Assembly (NCBI GenBank): GCA_910587515.1 | Contig: CAJULW010000020.1 | Coordinates: forward strand, 1 to 47,614 | Length of the DNA stretch: 47,614 nt | Reading direction: 5' to 3' | Origin: an uncultured Duncaniella sp. | Lineage (GTDB): Bacteria > Bacteroidota > Bacteroidia > Bacteroidales > Muribaculaceae | Shown here: one piece after another, positions 17,659 through 25,748 of the stretch | How the letters are laid out: each line of letters begins with the position of its first letter | How positions within the stretch are numbered: the stretch's first letter is position 1 | Notes under the pieces: model-generated | What the model saw: the letters and a program-made list of their open reading frames with translations, nothing else | The model's database searches: none | What the model was told of the DNA's origin: nothing | Made by a program: the position numbers and the translations under genes

Positions 17659-18837
17659 TTACTGATAACGTTGAAGTCTGGCGACCGCTACGTGATAACG
17701 ATAGTGAGCATCGAGAAAATCACGACGCGCTGTAAGGAAAAAATTAAGTTCCTGCATATAAGTCAAAAAATTGATCTGCCCGGCATCCAATGCTTTTTTC
17801 AATAATTCGTATGTAGAATCATCGGACATCACATCTTTATATTTCCTTAAAAGATCTCTAAGCTCACAGGCTGTATCATACTCGCCCTGCAATCCGGCTG
17901 CCAATTTCACAAGTTCCATGTCTTGTTCAAAAGCCATGGCTTCGGCACGCATGATCGCGGCTTTAGCTTTTTTTCGCTGAGTAAGGAACGGCAGGGTAAG
18001 CGACAAAGAAAATCCATTGAACCGGTCTCCCATTTCCCATTCATGGAGGTAAGCAAGAGAGAACCCAGGAAGCAAAGAGCGTTTTTCAACCTTAACAAGC
18101 GATTTTTGAGCTTCCAATGACGCTCGTGCAGCGGCCTGGGCAGGATCGTTTTGACGTAAAGTCTCGACATCGGGTCGAAGAGACTCCAAATCCGGATGTG
18201 GATAGTTCATTCCCAACTGCTCAACCAACGCAGAGACATCCTCACCACCATTAAGGGCTTGCAATGAAGCTTTCAACGTGGATAATTCTCCTTGCAAGGT
18301 CTTAAGTTCACGATTTGCGTTGATATGCTCTACAACAGCTTTGTTGTAATCCAAACGGGTCTCAGACCCACAGGCTACAGCCTCTTTAAAATATTTGACC
18401 ATTTCAGAAAGGCTATCGCAAATTTTTTTAGTTGTGGCCAGCCGCTGCCTTGCATATATTATGTCGACCAGCAACAATCTCACTTCCATTCGAGTGTCAA
18501 TAACCGCTGACTCCCGAAGATACTGCATGGCGGTCTCTGATTTACGAACGGCTTCGCTTCTGGCCGCATAGACTCCTGGCCAGTCGAATGACTGTGAAAT
18601 TGAAAAATTACGTTTGTCTCCAATTCCTTTCATTCCCCAAAGGCTTTCAAAACCGACCTCCGGAGCTTCCAAAGTATTTTCGGATTTCATTTCGGCTATT
18701 GACGCCTCCTTGTCTGCCAACCCATATTTCAAGCCAAGATTATTCTTGACCACCGTGTCGAGCACATCGTCAAAATCCGAGGCTAATAATCCTAATGACA
18801 AAAACGGAAGAGAGAGGGCTATGATCTGTCGTCTCAT
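17659..18837 (-). CDS. TolC/CusC-type outer-membrane efflux protein
   Basis: A 392-residue protein with an N-terminal signal (MRRQIIALSLPFLSLGLLAS), then two halves of long amphipathic helices with short beta segments (RNFSISQSFDWPGVYAARSEAVRKSE in the first half; GFSLSLTLPFLTQRKKAKAAIMRAEAM in the second), the pseudo-repeat of outer-membrane efflux proteins. It is a little shorter than E. coli CusC/TolC, common for Bacteroidota CzcC-type proteins. It should trimerise as the outer-membrane channel for the RND pump encoded immediately upstream (21-nt gap). No lipobox is visible. Confidence 0.88.
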   Translation of the reverse strand: MRRQIIALSLPFLSLGLLASDFDDVLDTVVKNNLGLKYGLADKEASIAEMKSENTLEAPEVGFESLWGMKGIGDKRNFSISQSFDWPGVYAARSEAVRKSETAMQYLRESAVIDTRMEVRLLLVDIIYARQRLATTKKICDSLSEMVKYFKEAVACGSETRLDYNKAVVEHINANRELKTLQGELSTLKASLQALNGGEDVSALVEQLGMNYPHPDLESLRPDVETLRQNDPAQAAARASLEAQKSLVKVEKRSLLPGFSLAYLHEWEMGDRFNGFSLSLTLPFLTQRKKAKAAIMRAEAMAFEQDMELVKLAAGLQGEYDTACELRDLLRKYKDVMSDDSTYELLKKALDAGQINFLTYMQELNFFLTARRDFLDAHYRYHVAVARLQRYQ

Positions 18838-18858
18838 GAGATATTTTGAATTGGATAT

Positions 18859-21800
18859 TTATTTAGAAGTTTCTTTTTTATGTAGAGAATAAAAATAGAC
18901 CAAAGGAACAATAAAAATATTGAGCACTGTAGATGTCAAAAGTCCACCGAGTATCACGATCGCAAGCGGTGATTGAATCTCGTTGCCTGGCTGATGTCCA
19001 TTTATAGCCAAAGGTATGAGGGCGAGAGCCGAGCTCAATGCGGTCATGAGAATCGGGTTAAGACGGTCTGAAGAACCATGCTTTATTCGTTCAAGCAGCC
19101 CTACCCCTTCATCACGCAATTGTCCATAACGTGACATAAGGAGCATACCATTACGAGTGGTGATGCCAAGCAATGATATGAATCCAATGATAGCCGGAAT
19201 ATTCAGTTCTCCTGTGGTAAATCTCAACAACAATACACCACCTATAACCGCAAGCGGCATGTTGAGAAGTATTATCCAACATTCTGTCACATTACGGAAC
19301 TGGCCATACAATAAAAGGAATATTATTATAAGCGAAATGGCAGATACAAGGGCAAGCGTGGCGGACGCTTTTGCTTCATTCTCAAATTGCCCCCCATAAT
19401 TTATAAAATATCCTTCCGGCAAAGAAATCTCTTCATCAATCTTTGACCGTATATCATCGACCGTTCCTTTAAGATCCCTGTCTGCAACGTTTGCGGAAAC
19501 AACTATACGACGACTGACATTTTCACGATTAATTGTATTCGGACCAGTCGCAGATACTATTTCAGCGACTTCTGAAAGCGGAACCTTGCCACGTGACGTA
19601 TCGATCTGGAGATTTGCGATATCCTCGATACTGCTTCTACTTGAAGGTTCCATGCGCAATGTCAGGTCATACGGAAATCCGTTTTCATATACCTGCGACA
19701 CTTTCTCTCCGGCAAGAGCCACATTGATAAAATCGGCAAATTCATTGATCGGGACTCCATAATACGCAAGGATATCTCTTTTCGGACGGATATCAAGTTG
19801 TGGACGCTCCACCTGCTGCTCTATATTCACATCCACAACCCCGTCGATATCTGATATATGTTTTTTAATTTTTCCGCCTATGGCATATAAACGGGAAAGA
19901 TCGTCTCCGAAAATCTTGATAGCCACTTGTGCTTCTGTACCAGACAACATCGCATCTATTCGATGTGATATCGGTTGGCCGATCTCAACATTGACACCTG
20001 GCAGATGAGATAGTTCATGACGCAAATCAGCCAAAAGCGCATTTTTGTCACGGCCTTTATCCAATTTATACGGAGCTTCTATTTCAGAAACATTTACTCC
20101 AAGAGAATGCTCGTCAAGCTCGGCTCGACCTGTTTTGCGTGCGGTCAACGATATCTCAGGCATAGACAAAATAATTTTCTCAGCCTCACGCCCCAAGCGG
20201 TCGCTTTCTTCAAGAGATATTCCCGGCAAAGTACTCACATTTATTGTTAGAGAACCCTCATTAAACGGAGGAAGGAAGCTTCGTCCCAATGAAAAAAACA
20301 TTCCAAACGCGATAAAGAACAATACAGCCGTCCCAATGAAAATAATGCGCGAATGAGCCAATGACCACTCTAACGATTTCTCGTAATGTCCGCGCAACCA
20401 TATAACGAATCTTGGCTCCCTCTCAAGTGTACGCATGGCTTTTTTGCTTCCAAGAAGATACGAACAAAGCACCGGTGTCACTGTCAACGCGACTACTGTT
20501 GATGCAATTAGAGCGACTATAAACGAAATTCCCAATGGCTTCAGCATACGTCCTTCCATCCCGTCAAGAAAGAAGAGTGGAAGGAAACTCGCCATTATAA
20601 TAAGTGACGAATTAAATATAGGCAAACGCACCTCTTTAGAAGCATCGTATACAATAGTCAGAACCGATTCTCCGGACTTATATCTTTCACGTAAACGTTT
20701 ATAGACATTTTCGACATCTACAATCGCATCGTCAACAAGCGAACCGATAGCGATCGCGATACCTCCAAGACTCATGGTATTTATTGTCATGCCCAAAAAG
20801 TGCAACACAAGGACGGTGACTATTATCGACAAAGGCAATGCTACAAGCGATATGAGTGTCGTCCGCAAATTCATCAGGAAGAAAAACAGGACGACAATAA
20901 CGAAAATAGCACCTATAAACAATGACTCTTTGAGATTGTCGATCGAAGTCGTTATAAAATCGGACTGTTTGAATATATCAGTGTTCACTTTTACATCAGA
21001 CGGCATTGTAGCAACTATAGAGGCAAGACAATCCTGGATATCGTCAGTAAGATTTATTGTCCCGACAGAAGGCTGCTTGGTCACAGTCAAAAGCACAGCG
21101 GGCGACGCATTGAGAGACGCAGCTCCAAGACGAGGCTCCACCGCTCCGACCTTTAATGTTGCGATATCGCTGAGCCTTACCGGTCCTGCAGGAGTCGTTA
21201 TAACAACAGTATTTGCAAGCTCGTCGACATCATTGGTAGTGATATCCCCCTTTATTATATACTCATTGCCGTGTTGATAAATAACTCCCCCGGACGCATT
21301 GCTGTTCGTTTGTGACACTGATATCTTTATATCCGAAAGAGTCACACCATATTGTCTCATCGCAGCCGGATTGAGCAGTATCTGATACTCTTTGGCATCA
21401 CCTCCGATAACCGAAACCGATGACACACCTGACAAAGATAGAAGACGTGGTCTTATCTGACGGTCAGCGATGGTCCGCAATTCTTCCTGCGATGTTATAG
21501 AATCCGAAGTCAGCCCTATTATAAATATTTCACCCAAAATTGACGACTGAGGTCCGAGTGTCGGCTTGCCTACTCCTGGAGGCAGATCGCTCTCTATTTC
21601 CGAAAGTTTTTCCGCCACGATCTGACGAGCCCTATAGACATCCGTCCCCCAGTCAAATTCCACCCAGACGGACGAAAAACCAGTCGCAGACGATGAACGG
21701 ACGCGTCTGACACCGGTGGCTCCGTTGACGGATGTCTCGACAGGATATGTTACCATCCTTTCGATTTCCTCCGGAGCCATACCCGGAGCCTCTGTCATCA

Positions 21801-21945
21801 CAACGACAGTTGGAGCATTCAAATCAGGAAATATATCCACTTCAGTGCGCAAAAGCACTATCATTCCGTATACCAACAAAAGAGCCGAAAGAACTATTAC
21901 AGCGATACGGTTTTCAAGGGAGAATTTTATAATACGGTTTAACAT
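18859..21945 (-). CDS. CusA/CzcA-type heavy-metal efflux RND transporter
   Basis: A 1028-residue inner-membrane RND pump of normal length: TM1 about 13-32, a large periplasmic loop, TM2-6 about 340-480, TM7 near 530, a second loop, and TM8-12 from about 860 to the end. TM4 carries GSLVDDAIVDVENVYKRL (about 401-418) with acidic residues Asp405, Asp406, Asp410 and Glu412, the proton-relay signature of the heavy-metal (HME) branch. The D-x-V-E-N arrangement differs from CzcA (DGAVVIVEN) and CusA, so the metal cannot be named. FPPFNEGSLTINVSTLPG is a conserved periplasmic stretch. It lies between adaptor and outer-membrane genes, 24 nt after the adaptor stop. Confidence 0.93.
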   Translation of the reverse strand: MLNRIIKFSLENRIAVIVLSALLLVYGMIVLLRTEVDIFPDLNAPTVVVMTEAPGMAPEEIERMVTYPVETSVNGATGVRRVRSSSATGFSSVWVEFDWGTDVYRARQIVAEKLSEIESDLPPGVGKPTLGPQSSILGEIFIIGLTSDSITSQEELRTIADRQIRPRLLSLSGVSSVSVIGGDAKEYQILLNPAAMRQYGVTLSDIKISVSQTNSNASGGVIYQHGNEYIIKGDITTNDVDELANTVVITTPAGPVRLSDIATLKVGAVEPRLGAASLNASPAVLLTVTKQPSVGTINLTDDIQDCLASIVATMPSDVKVNTDIFKQSDFITTSIDNLKESLFIGAIFVIVVLFFFLMNLRTTLISLVALPLSIIVTVLVLHFLGMTINTMSLGGIAIAIGSLVDDAIVDVENVYKRLRERYKSGESVLTIVYDASKEVRLPIFNSSLIIMASFLPLFFLDGMEGRMLKPLGISFIVALIASTVVALTVTPVLCSYLLGSKKAMRTLEREPRFVIWLRGHYEKSLEWSLAHSRIIFIGTAVLFFIAFGMFFSLGRSFLPPFNEGSLTINVSTLPGISLEESDRLGREAEKIILSMPEISLTARKTGRAELDEHSLGVNVSEIEAPYKLDKGRDKNALLADLRHELSHLPGVNVEIGQPISHRIDAMLSGTEAQVAIKIFGDDLSRLYAIGGKIKKHISDIDGVVDVNIEQQVERPQLDIRPKRDILAYYGVPINEFADFINVALAGEKVSQVYENGFPYDLTLRMEPSSRSSIEDIANLQIDTSRGKVPLSEVAEIVSATGPNTINRENVSRRIVVSANVADRDLKGTVDDIRSKIDEEISLPEGYFINYGGQFENEAKASATLALVSAISLIIIFLLLYGQFRNVTECWIILLNMPLAVIGGVLLLRFTTGELNIPAIIGFISLLGITTRNGMLLMSRYGQLRDEGVGLLERIKHGSSDRLNPILMTALSSALALIPLAINGHQPGNEIQSPLAIVILGGLLTSTVLNIFIVPLVYFYSLHKKETSK

Positions 21946-21969
21946 TTGTCTCTCTTCGGTTACAGATGA

Positions 21970-23112
21970 TTAATGAGAATGGGAATGCCCCTCCGGCACA
22001 ACGGTAGATGTTTCAGCAAGACGAATAAACGTACATCCAGAGGTTACAACCGAATCGCCATCATTTAGTCCGGTGGTAATCTCTACCCGTTTTCCATCAC
22101 TACGGCCTGCGGTTACATTCTGTTTATGATAACCATGGTCGTCAATCTTTATATATATAAATTTAGTCCCCTGCTGTTCCGAAACAGCTTCTACCGGAAC
22201 AGTAAGTGCTTCTGTCTTGGCGCTTCCGACCAAATATATCTCCGCTGGAGACCCTGGCACTACATCACCATAATTTTCAAATGAAAAATAGACTGGAAGA
22301 TAGCCTGGTGTATCACCACCTCCATTAGCGGATGACGATAGTAAGACCCCGTTACGATCAGCCAGGTTTATAATCTTATCGCTATGGGATGGCCGGAAAT
22401 TCGCAGTGGATATCTTTCCAAGAAAATCGATATCTCCAGAAGGAAGAAGAGCCTTCAATGTTAAACGGGTATTACGTGTAATTGTCGCTATCGGCTGACC
22501 GGTCTCCACATACGCTCCATCATTTACAGCCAAAACCGATATCACGCCTGTCATTCCGGATACCGCCCGTCCTGTAGCAGCCGTAGGGCTATAAGAGCTT
22601 TTAGCTTCTTCATAGGCCCGTAGAGCCTCGTTATATTCTTTTTTAGTGATCAGACCATCTTTCAATAACGGTTCCAGACGATCCAATTCCCGTTTTGCTG
22701 CTTGCATCGTTACCAAAGAAGTCTGATTTGAATCACCGCCTGTCAGATTCTTGGCAGATATAGTCGCTATCAGCTCTCCGGCCTTAACATTTTTTCCAAT
22801 CTCTATACCTTTGGCCAATTTTACTACACCAGATGTAGTAGCGATAATTACAGCCCTTTCCGTGGCGGCAGGCATAATCTCCCCGGATACTTTCACAATC
22901 TCACTGAACGGTGATCGCCCGACGGCTTCTACTTTCACTCCAAACCGTGCTGCGTCTTTCGGGGACATTACTATTTCATCTTGATGGTCATGATTGTGAC
23001 CATGGCCGTCATTTTCTCCATGTTTTTCCGCATGTTTATGTGAACATGCGACTAAAACGACCGCAGACACAAGCACCGGTGACACAACCGATAAATTAAA
23101 AAAACGTGACAT
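21970..23112 (-). CDS. CusB/CzcB-type periplasmic adaptor lipoprotein, His-rich
   Basis: A 380-residue membrane-fusion protein and first gene of the efflux operon. It has a lipoprotein signal with Cys at about residue 23 (VVLVACS), immediately followed by a His-rich stretch (HKHAEKHGENDGHGHNHDH) and ending in another (EGHSHSH), both suited to binding Zn, Ni, Co or Cu. Between are the adaptor elements: barrel-sandwich halves (GVVKLAKGIEIGKNVKAGELIATI and VISVLAVNDGAYVETGQPIATI), a short helical hairpin (about 128-180) and a membrane-proximal C-terminal domain. The adaptor joins the RND pump to the outer-membrane channel and may hand metal to the pump. A complete promoter lies 125 nt upstream. 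No regulator gene is adjacent. Confidence 0.92.
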   Translation of the reverse strand: MSRFFNLSVVSPVLVSAVVLVACSHKHAEKHGENDGHGHNHDHQDEIVMSPKDAARFGVKVEAVGRSPFSEIVKVSGEIMPAATERAVIIATTSGVVKLAKGIEIGKNVKAGELIATISAKNLTGGDSNQTSLVTMQAAKRELDRLEPLLKDGLITKKEYNEALRAYEEAKSSYSPTAATGRAVSGMTGVISVLAVNDGAYVETGQPIATITRNTRLTLKALLPSGDIDFLGKISTANFRPSHSDKIINLADRNGVLLSSSANGGGDTPGYLPVYFSFENYGDVVPGSPAEIYLVGSAKTEALTVPVEAVSEQQGTKFIYIKIDDHGYHKQNVTAGRSDGKRVEITTGLNDGDSVVTSGCTFIRLAETSTVVPEGHSHSH

Positions 23113-23236
23113 AAATTAAAATCTTGAGGCTATCTAAAGAATAGAAAAACACTGTGGTTACCAAATATAATAAATCGCTTTGCAAAATTAGCCAAGTATC
23201 ACATTTGGCCTATCATATTATTCGGTTTATTTGTTG

Positions 23237-23267
23237 CAAAATTACACAAGTTTTTATTGCGGACAAA
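23237..23267 (-). promoter_or_regulatory. Promoter of the metal efflux operon
   Basis: On the minus strand TTTG (23267-23264), 19 nt, then TAATTTTG (23244-23237) fits the Bacteroidota consensus. Two additional minus-strand -7 matches are present closer to the gene, TAATTTTG (23190-23183) and TATATTTG (23169-23162), but without a well-spaced -33. The leader from the best promoter would be about 120 nt. Confidence 0.6.
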
Positions 23268-23308
23268 CATTTTAAAGAACCGCGGATAAATATTCATAGG
23301 ATTTTTCA

Positions 23309-23316
23309 TAATTTTG
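23309..23316 (+). promoter_or_regulatory. -7 element for the hydrolase-MurF-like-Ddl operon
   Basis: TAATTTTG lies 17 nt before the ATG at 23334. No clear -33 TTG is visible at the expected distance. It is back-to-back with the efflux promoter, 41 nt away, so the two operons share one short control region. Confidence 0.5.
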
Positions 23317-23333
23317 TAGGTCAATTGAATCGA

Positions 23334-24110
23334 ATGATGGATAAAGACATTACACTTGAAGGACAACATCTTCACTATACAGACTCCGGCTCCGGTGACA
23401 AAACAATAATACTGATGCATGGCTGGGGATGCGACCACACGACTTTAGCTTCGATCGAACGCATAGCCACTTCCTGCGGATATCGCGTAATAAACATCGA
23501 TTTTCCCGGATTCGGTGCTTCGGACGAACCCTCAGATGTATGGGGAGTCGAAAACTACACACGCATGGTCGAATCGCTTGTAAAAAAACTCGAAATACGA
23601 TCTCCGCTCCTTCTTGGACACTCATTCGGAGGAAGAGTCGGCATATTGTACGCATCACGCAATCAGGTTGAAAAACTTATACTTGTAGATGCGGCAGGCA
23701 TAAAACCGAAACGCAGTCTTAAATATTATTGGAACGTATACAGTTTCAAAGCAATAAAACATCTGATGTACATCCTTTTAGGGCACGACAAAGCGGAGAC
23801 GAAACTCGAAGCCCGTCGCGCTAAGGCTGGTTCAAGCGATTATGCATCCGCATCACCTATGATGCGTCGGATATTATCGAAAGTGGTAAATGAAGATTTA
23901 ACGGATCGTCTGCCATTGATAGCGGCTCCAACTTTATTAATATGGGGTGAATCAGACACGGCCACGCCAATTAAGGACGCAAAAAAAATGGAGAAATCCA
24001 TTCCGGACGCAGGACTGGTTTCTTTTCAAGGATGCGGACATTATAGCTTCCTTGAAAATCCGATACAGTTCGCTGCCGTACTAAAAAATTTTCTGACACC
24101 TAAACAATAA
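23334..24110 (+). CDS. alpha/beta-fold hydrolase
   Basis: A 258-residue protein starting at one of two adjacent ATGs (23334 or 23337); the long upstream frame to 23154 covers the promoter region and is not credible. The catalytic triad is visible: nucleophile elbow GHSFGG (Ser97), Asp208 in WGESDTATP, and His236 in GCGHYSFLENP. The oxyanion-hole region is MHGWGCDHTTL. A cap covers roughly residues 125-190, with basic KPKRSLKYYW. No signal peptide is seen, so it is cytosolic. It is the first gene of a compact operon, 8 nt before the MurF-like gene. Substrate unknown; its place beside peptide-ligating enzymes suggests an esterase or peptidase acting on the same product, which is inference. Confidence 0.85.
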   Translation: MMDKDITLEGQHLHYTDSGSGDKTIILMHGWGCDHTTLASIERIATSCGYRVINIDFPGFGASDEPSDVWGVENYTRMVESLVKKLEIRSPLLLGHSFGGRVGILYASRNQVEKLILVDAAGIKPKRSLKYYWNVYSFKAIKHLMYILLGHDKAETKLEARRAKAGSSDYASASPMMRRILSKVVNEDLTDRLPLIAAPTLLIWGESDTATPIKDAKKMEKSIPDAGLVSFQGCGHYSFLENPIQFAAVLKNFLTPKQ

Positions 24111-24118
24111 TTCCGGCT

Positions 24119-25705
24119 ATGCTCATATTCAATATAATCGCTTCACTTTTAGCTATAGGATGTCTTGTCTGTGAATTCAGACGTGACCTCATGATGTTGC
24201 AGCAAAACTCATATCGGAACGAACGTTACAATAGATGGCTCCGCGCTTCACAGGATACAACTTCTGTCATGCGTCTTGTAAGCGGAGCGGTCGCCTTAGC
24301 CTCTATGTCGACACTTTCGATACCGACAGTTTCGCTTGCATTCGTGTCTGTAACCGCGACAGTCAACATCATACTGCTTGAAGAAAAAAAATATAAAAAA
24401 CCGCTTGTGATGACACGACGGGTTTGGCGAATCTTTATCGTAATGCTGCTACTTGCCGCAATAATAATCGCCACAGCCGCTTTTTGGGGCACAAAAAGCA
24501 ATCATACGGGAGAATATGTATCCATCACAGCTTTATTGATTTTTTGTTTTTCCCATATTTTTGTCTTGATTGCCAACTGGCTTCTGAAACCGGTGGAAAA
24601 ACATATAAACAAAAAATATTACCATGACGCTGAAAGCATCCTACGAGCCATGCCTGGCCTTAAAATAATAGGAATCACGGGGAGCTACGGAAAAACAAGT
24701 ACAAAACATTATCTCAACCGCATACTTTCCGAAAAATACGATGTAATGATGACCCCGGGAAGTTATAACACCACTATGGGGGTTATACGCACAATCAGAG
24801 AATATCTGAAACCGTATAACGATGTGTTTATCGTCGAAATGGGAGCCAAGCAGCCGGGAGACATCAAAGAGATTTGCGATCTTGTGCATCCTTCGATAGG
24901 AATCGTGACAGCCGTTGGTGAACAGCATCTTGAGTCGTTCAAAACAATCGAGAATGTACAACGGACCAAATTTGAACTTGTCGACTCACTTCCATCCGAC
25001 GGCACAGCGATAATAAACGATGATTTCCAATATGTGGCAAACCGCAGAGTCGACAATGTGGAATGTATACGTTACGCTGTCAGCAAACACGAAACAGCAT
25101 CATATACAGCCGAAAATATACTTTATACAGCAAACGGGACCTCATTCACTGTCGTAACACCAGATGGAGAGAAACTCGCATTCACGACACATCTCGTCGG
25201 TGAATGCAACGTATCAAACCTTCTCGCAGCCATAATAACCGCTCTAAAACTCGATGTCCCCATAGAAAAAATACGTTACGCTGTCAATAATATCGAGCAA
25301 GTCGAGCATAGGCTGAATATGAAGCGGACCGCAGGTGGAGTAACGATCATTGACGACGCATTCAATTCAAATCCTACGGGTTCAAAAATGGCTCTTGATG
25401 TTCTCAAAATGATGACAGGCGGTAAACGCATAATTGTTACCCCCGGCATGATAGAACTTGGCGAGAGGCAATCCGAGCTAAACAAGATTTTTGGTGAAAA
25501 AATAGCCTCGTCAGCGGATATCGCTATCATTGTCGGTCTCTATAATCGGGAATCAATCGTCTCGGGCATTGAAAATGCAAGTGACGGACATGCAGAGGTA
25601 CATACCGTCTCCTCTTTCAATGAAGCCCAGAACTTGCTTTCGACAATTTTAAAGCCGGGTGACACCGTTCTTTATGAGAATGACCTCCCCGACACTTTCA
25701 AATGA
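24119..25705 (+). CDS. membrane-anchored MurF-like Mur ligase
   Basis: A 528-residue protein of two parts. Residues 1-160 hold about five hydrophobic helices (near 2-19, 55-72, 73-88, 103-123, 133-156). From about 182 follow Mur ligase central and C-terminal domains: P-loop GITGSYGKTST (Lys192), SYNTTMGV, IVEMGAKQPGDI, VGEQHLESF, the TKFEL lysine (Lys284) that is carbamylated in relatives, DDAFNSNPTGSKMAL and MIELGERQ. These match MurF, which joins D-Ala-D-Ala to UDP-MurNAc-tripeptide. Canonical MurF begins with a UDP-binding domain, which is absent here. The enzyme may therefore use a membrane-bound acceptor. It is followed after 43 nt by a Ddl-like gene, so it probably uses that enzyme's dipeptide. 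Databases may label it murF; whether it serves as the cell's essential MurF is doubtful. Confidence 0.82.
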   Translation: MLIFNIIASLLAIGCLVCEFRRDLMMLQQNSYRNERYNRWLRASQDTTSVMRLVSGAVALASMSTLSIPTVSLAFVSVTATVNIILLEEKKYKKPLVMTRRVWRIFIVMLLLAAIIIATAAFWGTKSNHTGEYVSITALLIFCFSHIFVLIANWLLKPVEKHINKKYYHDAESILRAMPGLKIIGITGSYGKTSTKHYLNRILSEKYDVMMTPGSYNTTMGVIRTIREYLKPYNDVFIVEMGAKQPGDIKEICDLVHPSIGIVTAVGEQHLESFKTIENVQRTKFELVDSLPSDGTAIINDDFQYVANRRVDNVECIRYAVSKHETASYTAENILYTANGTSFTVVTPDGEKLAFTTHLVGECNVSNLLAAIITALKLDVPIEKIRYAVNNIEQVEHRLNMKRTAGGVTIIDDAFNSNPTGSKMALDVLKMMTGGKRIIVTPGMIELGERQSELNKIFGEKIASSADIAIIVGLYNRESIVSGIENASDGHAEVHTVSSFNEAQNLLSTILKPGDTVLYENDLPDTFK

Positions 25706-25748
25706 TCCTAAAACAAAAATTACCATCCATAATATATCAATTTATAGA

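Noticed and set aside
23154..23333. N-terminal extension of the alpha/beta hydrolase frame
   Set aside because: It spans the promoter region with opposed -7 boxes and shows no hydrolase-like sequence; the normal family N-terminus begins at 23334 or 23337.
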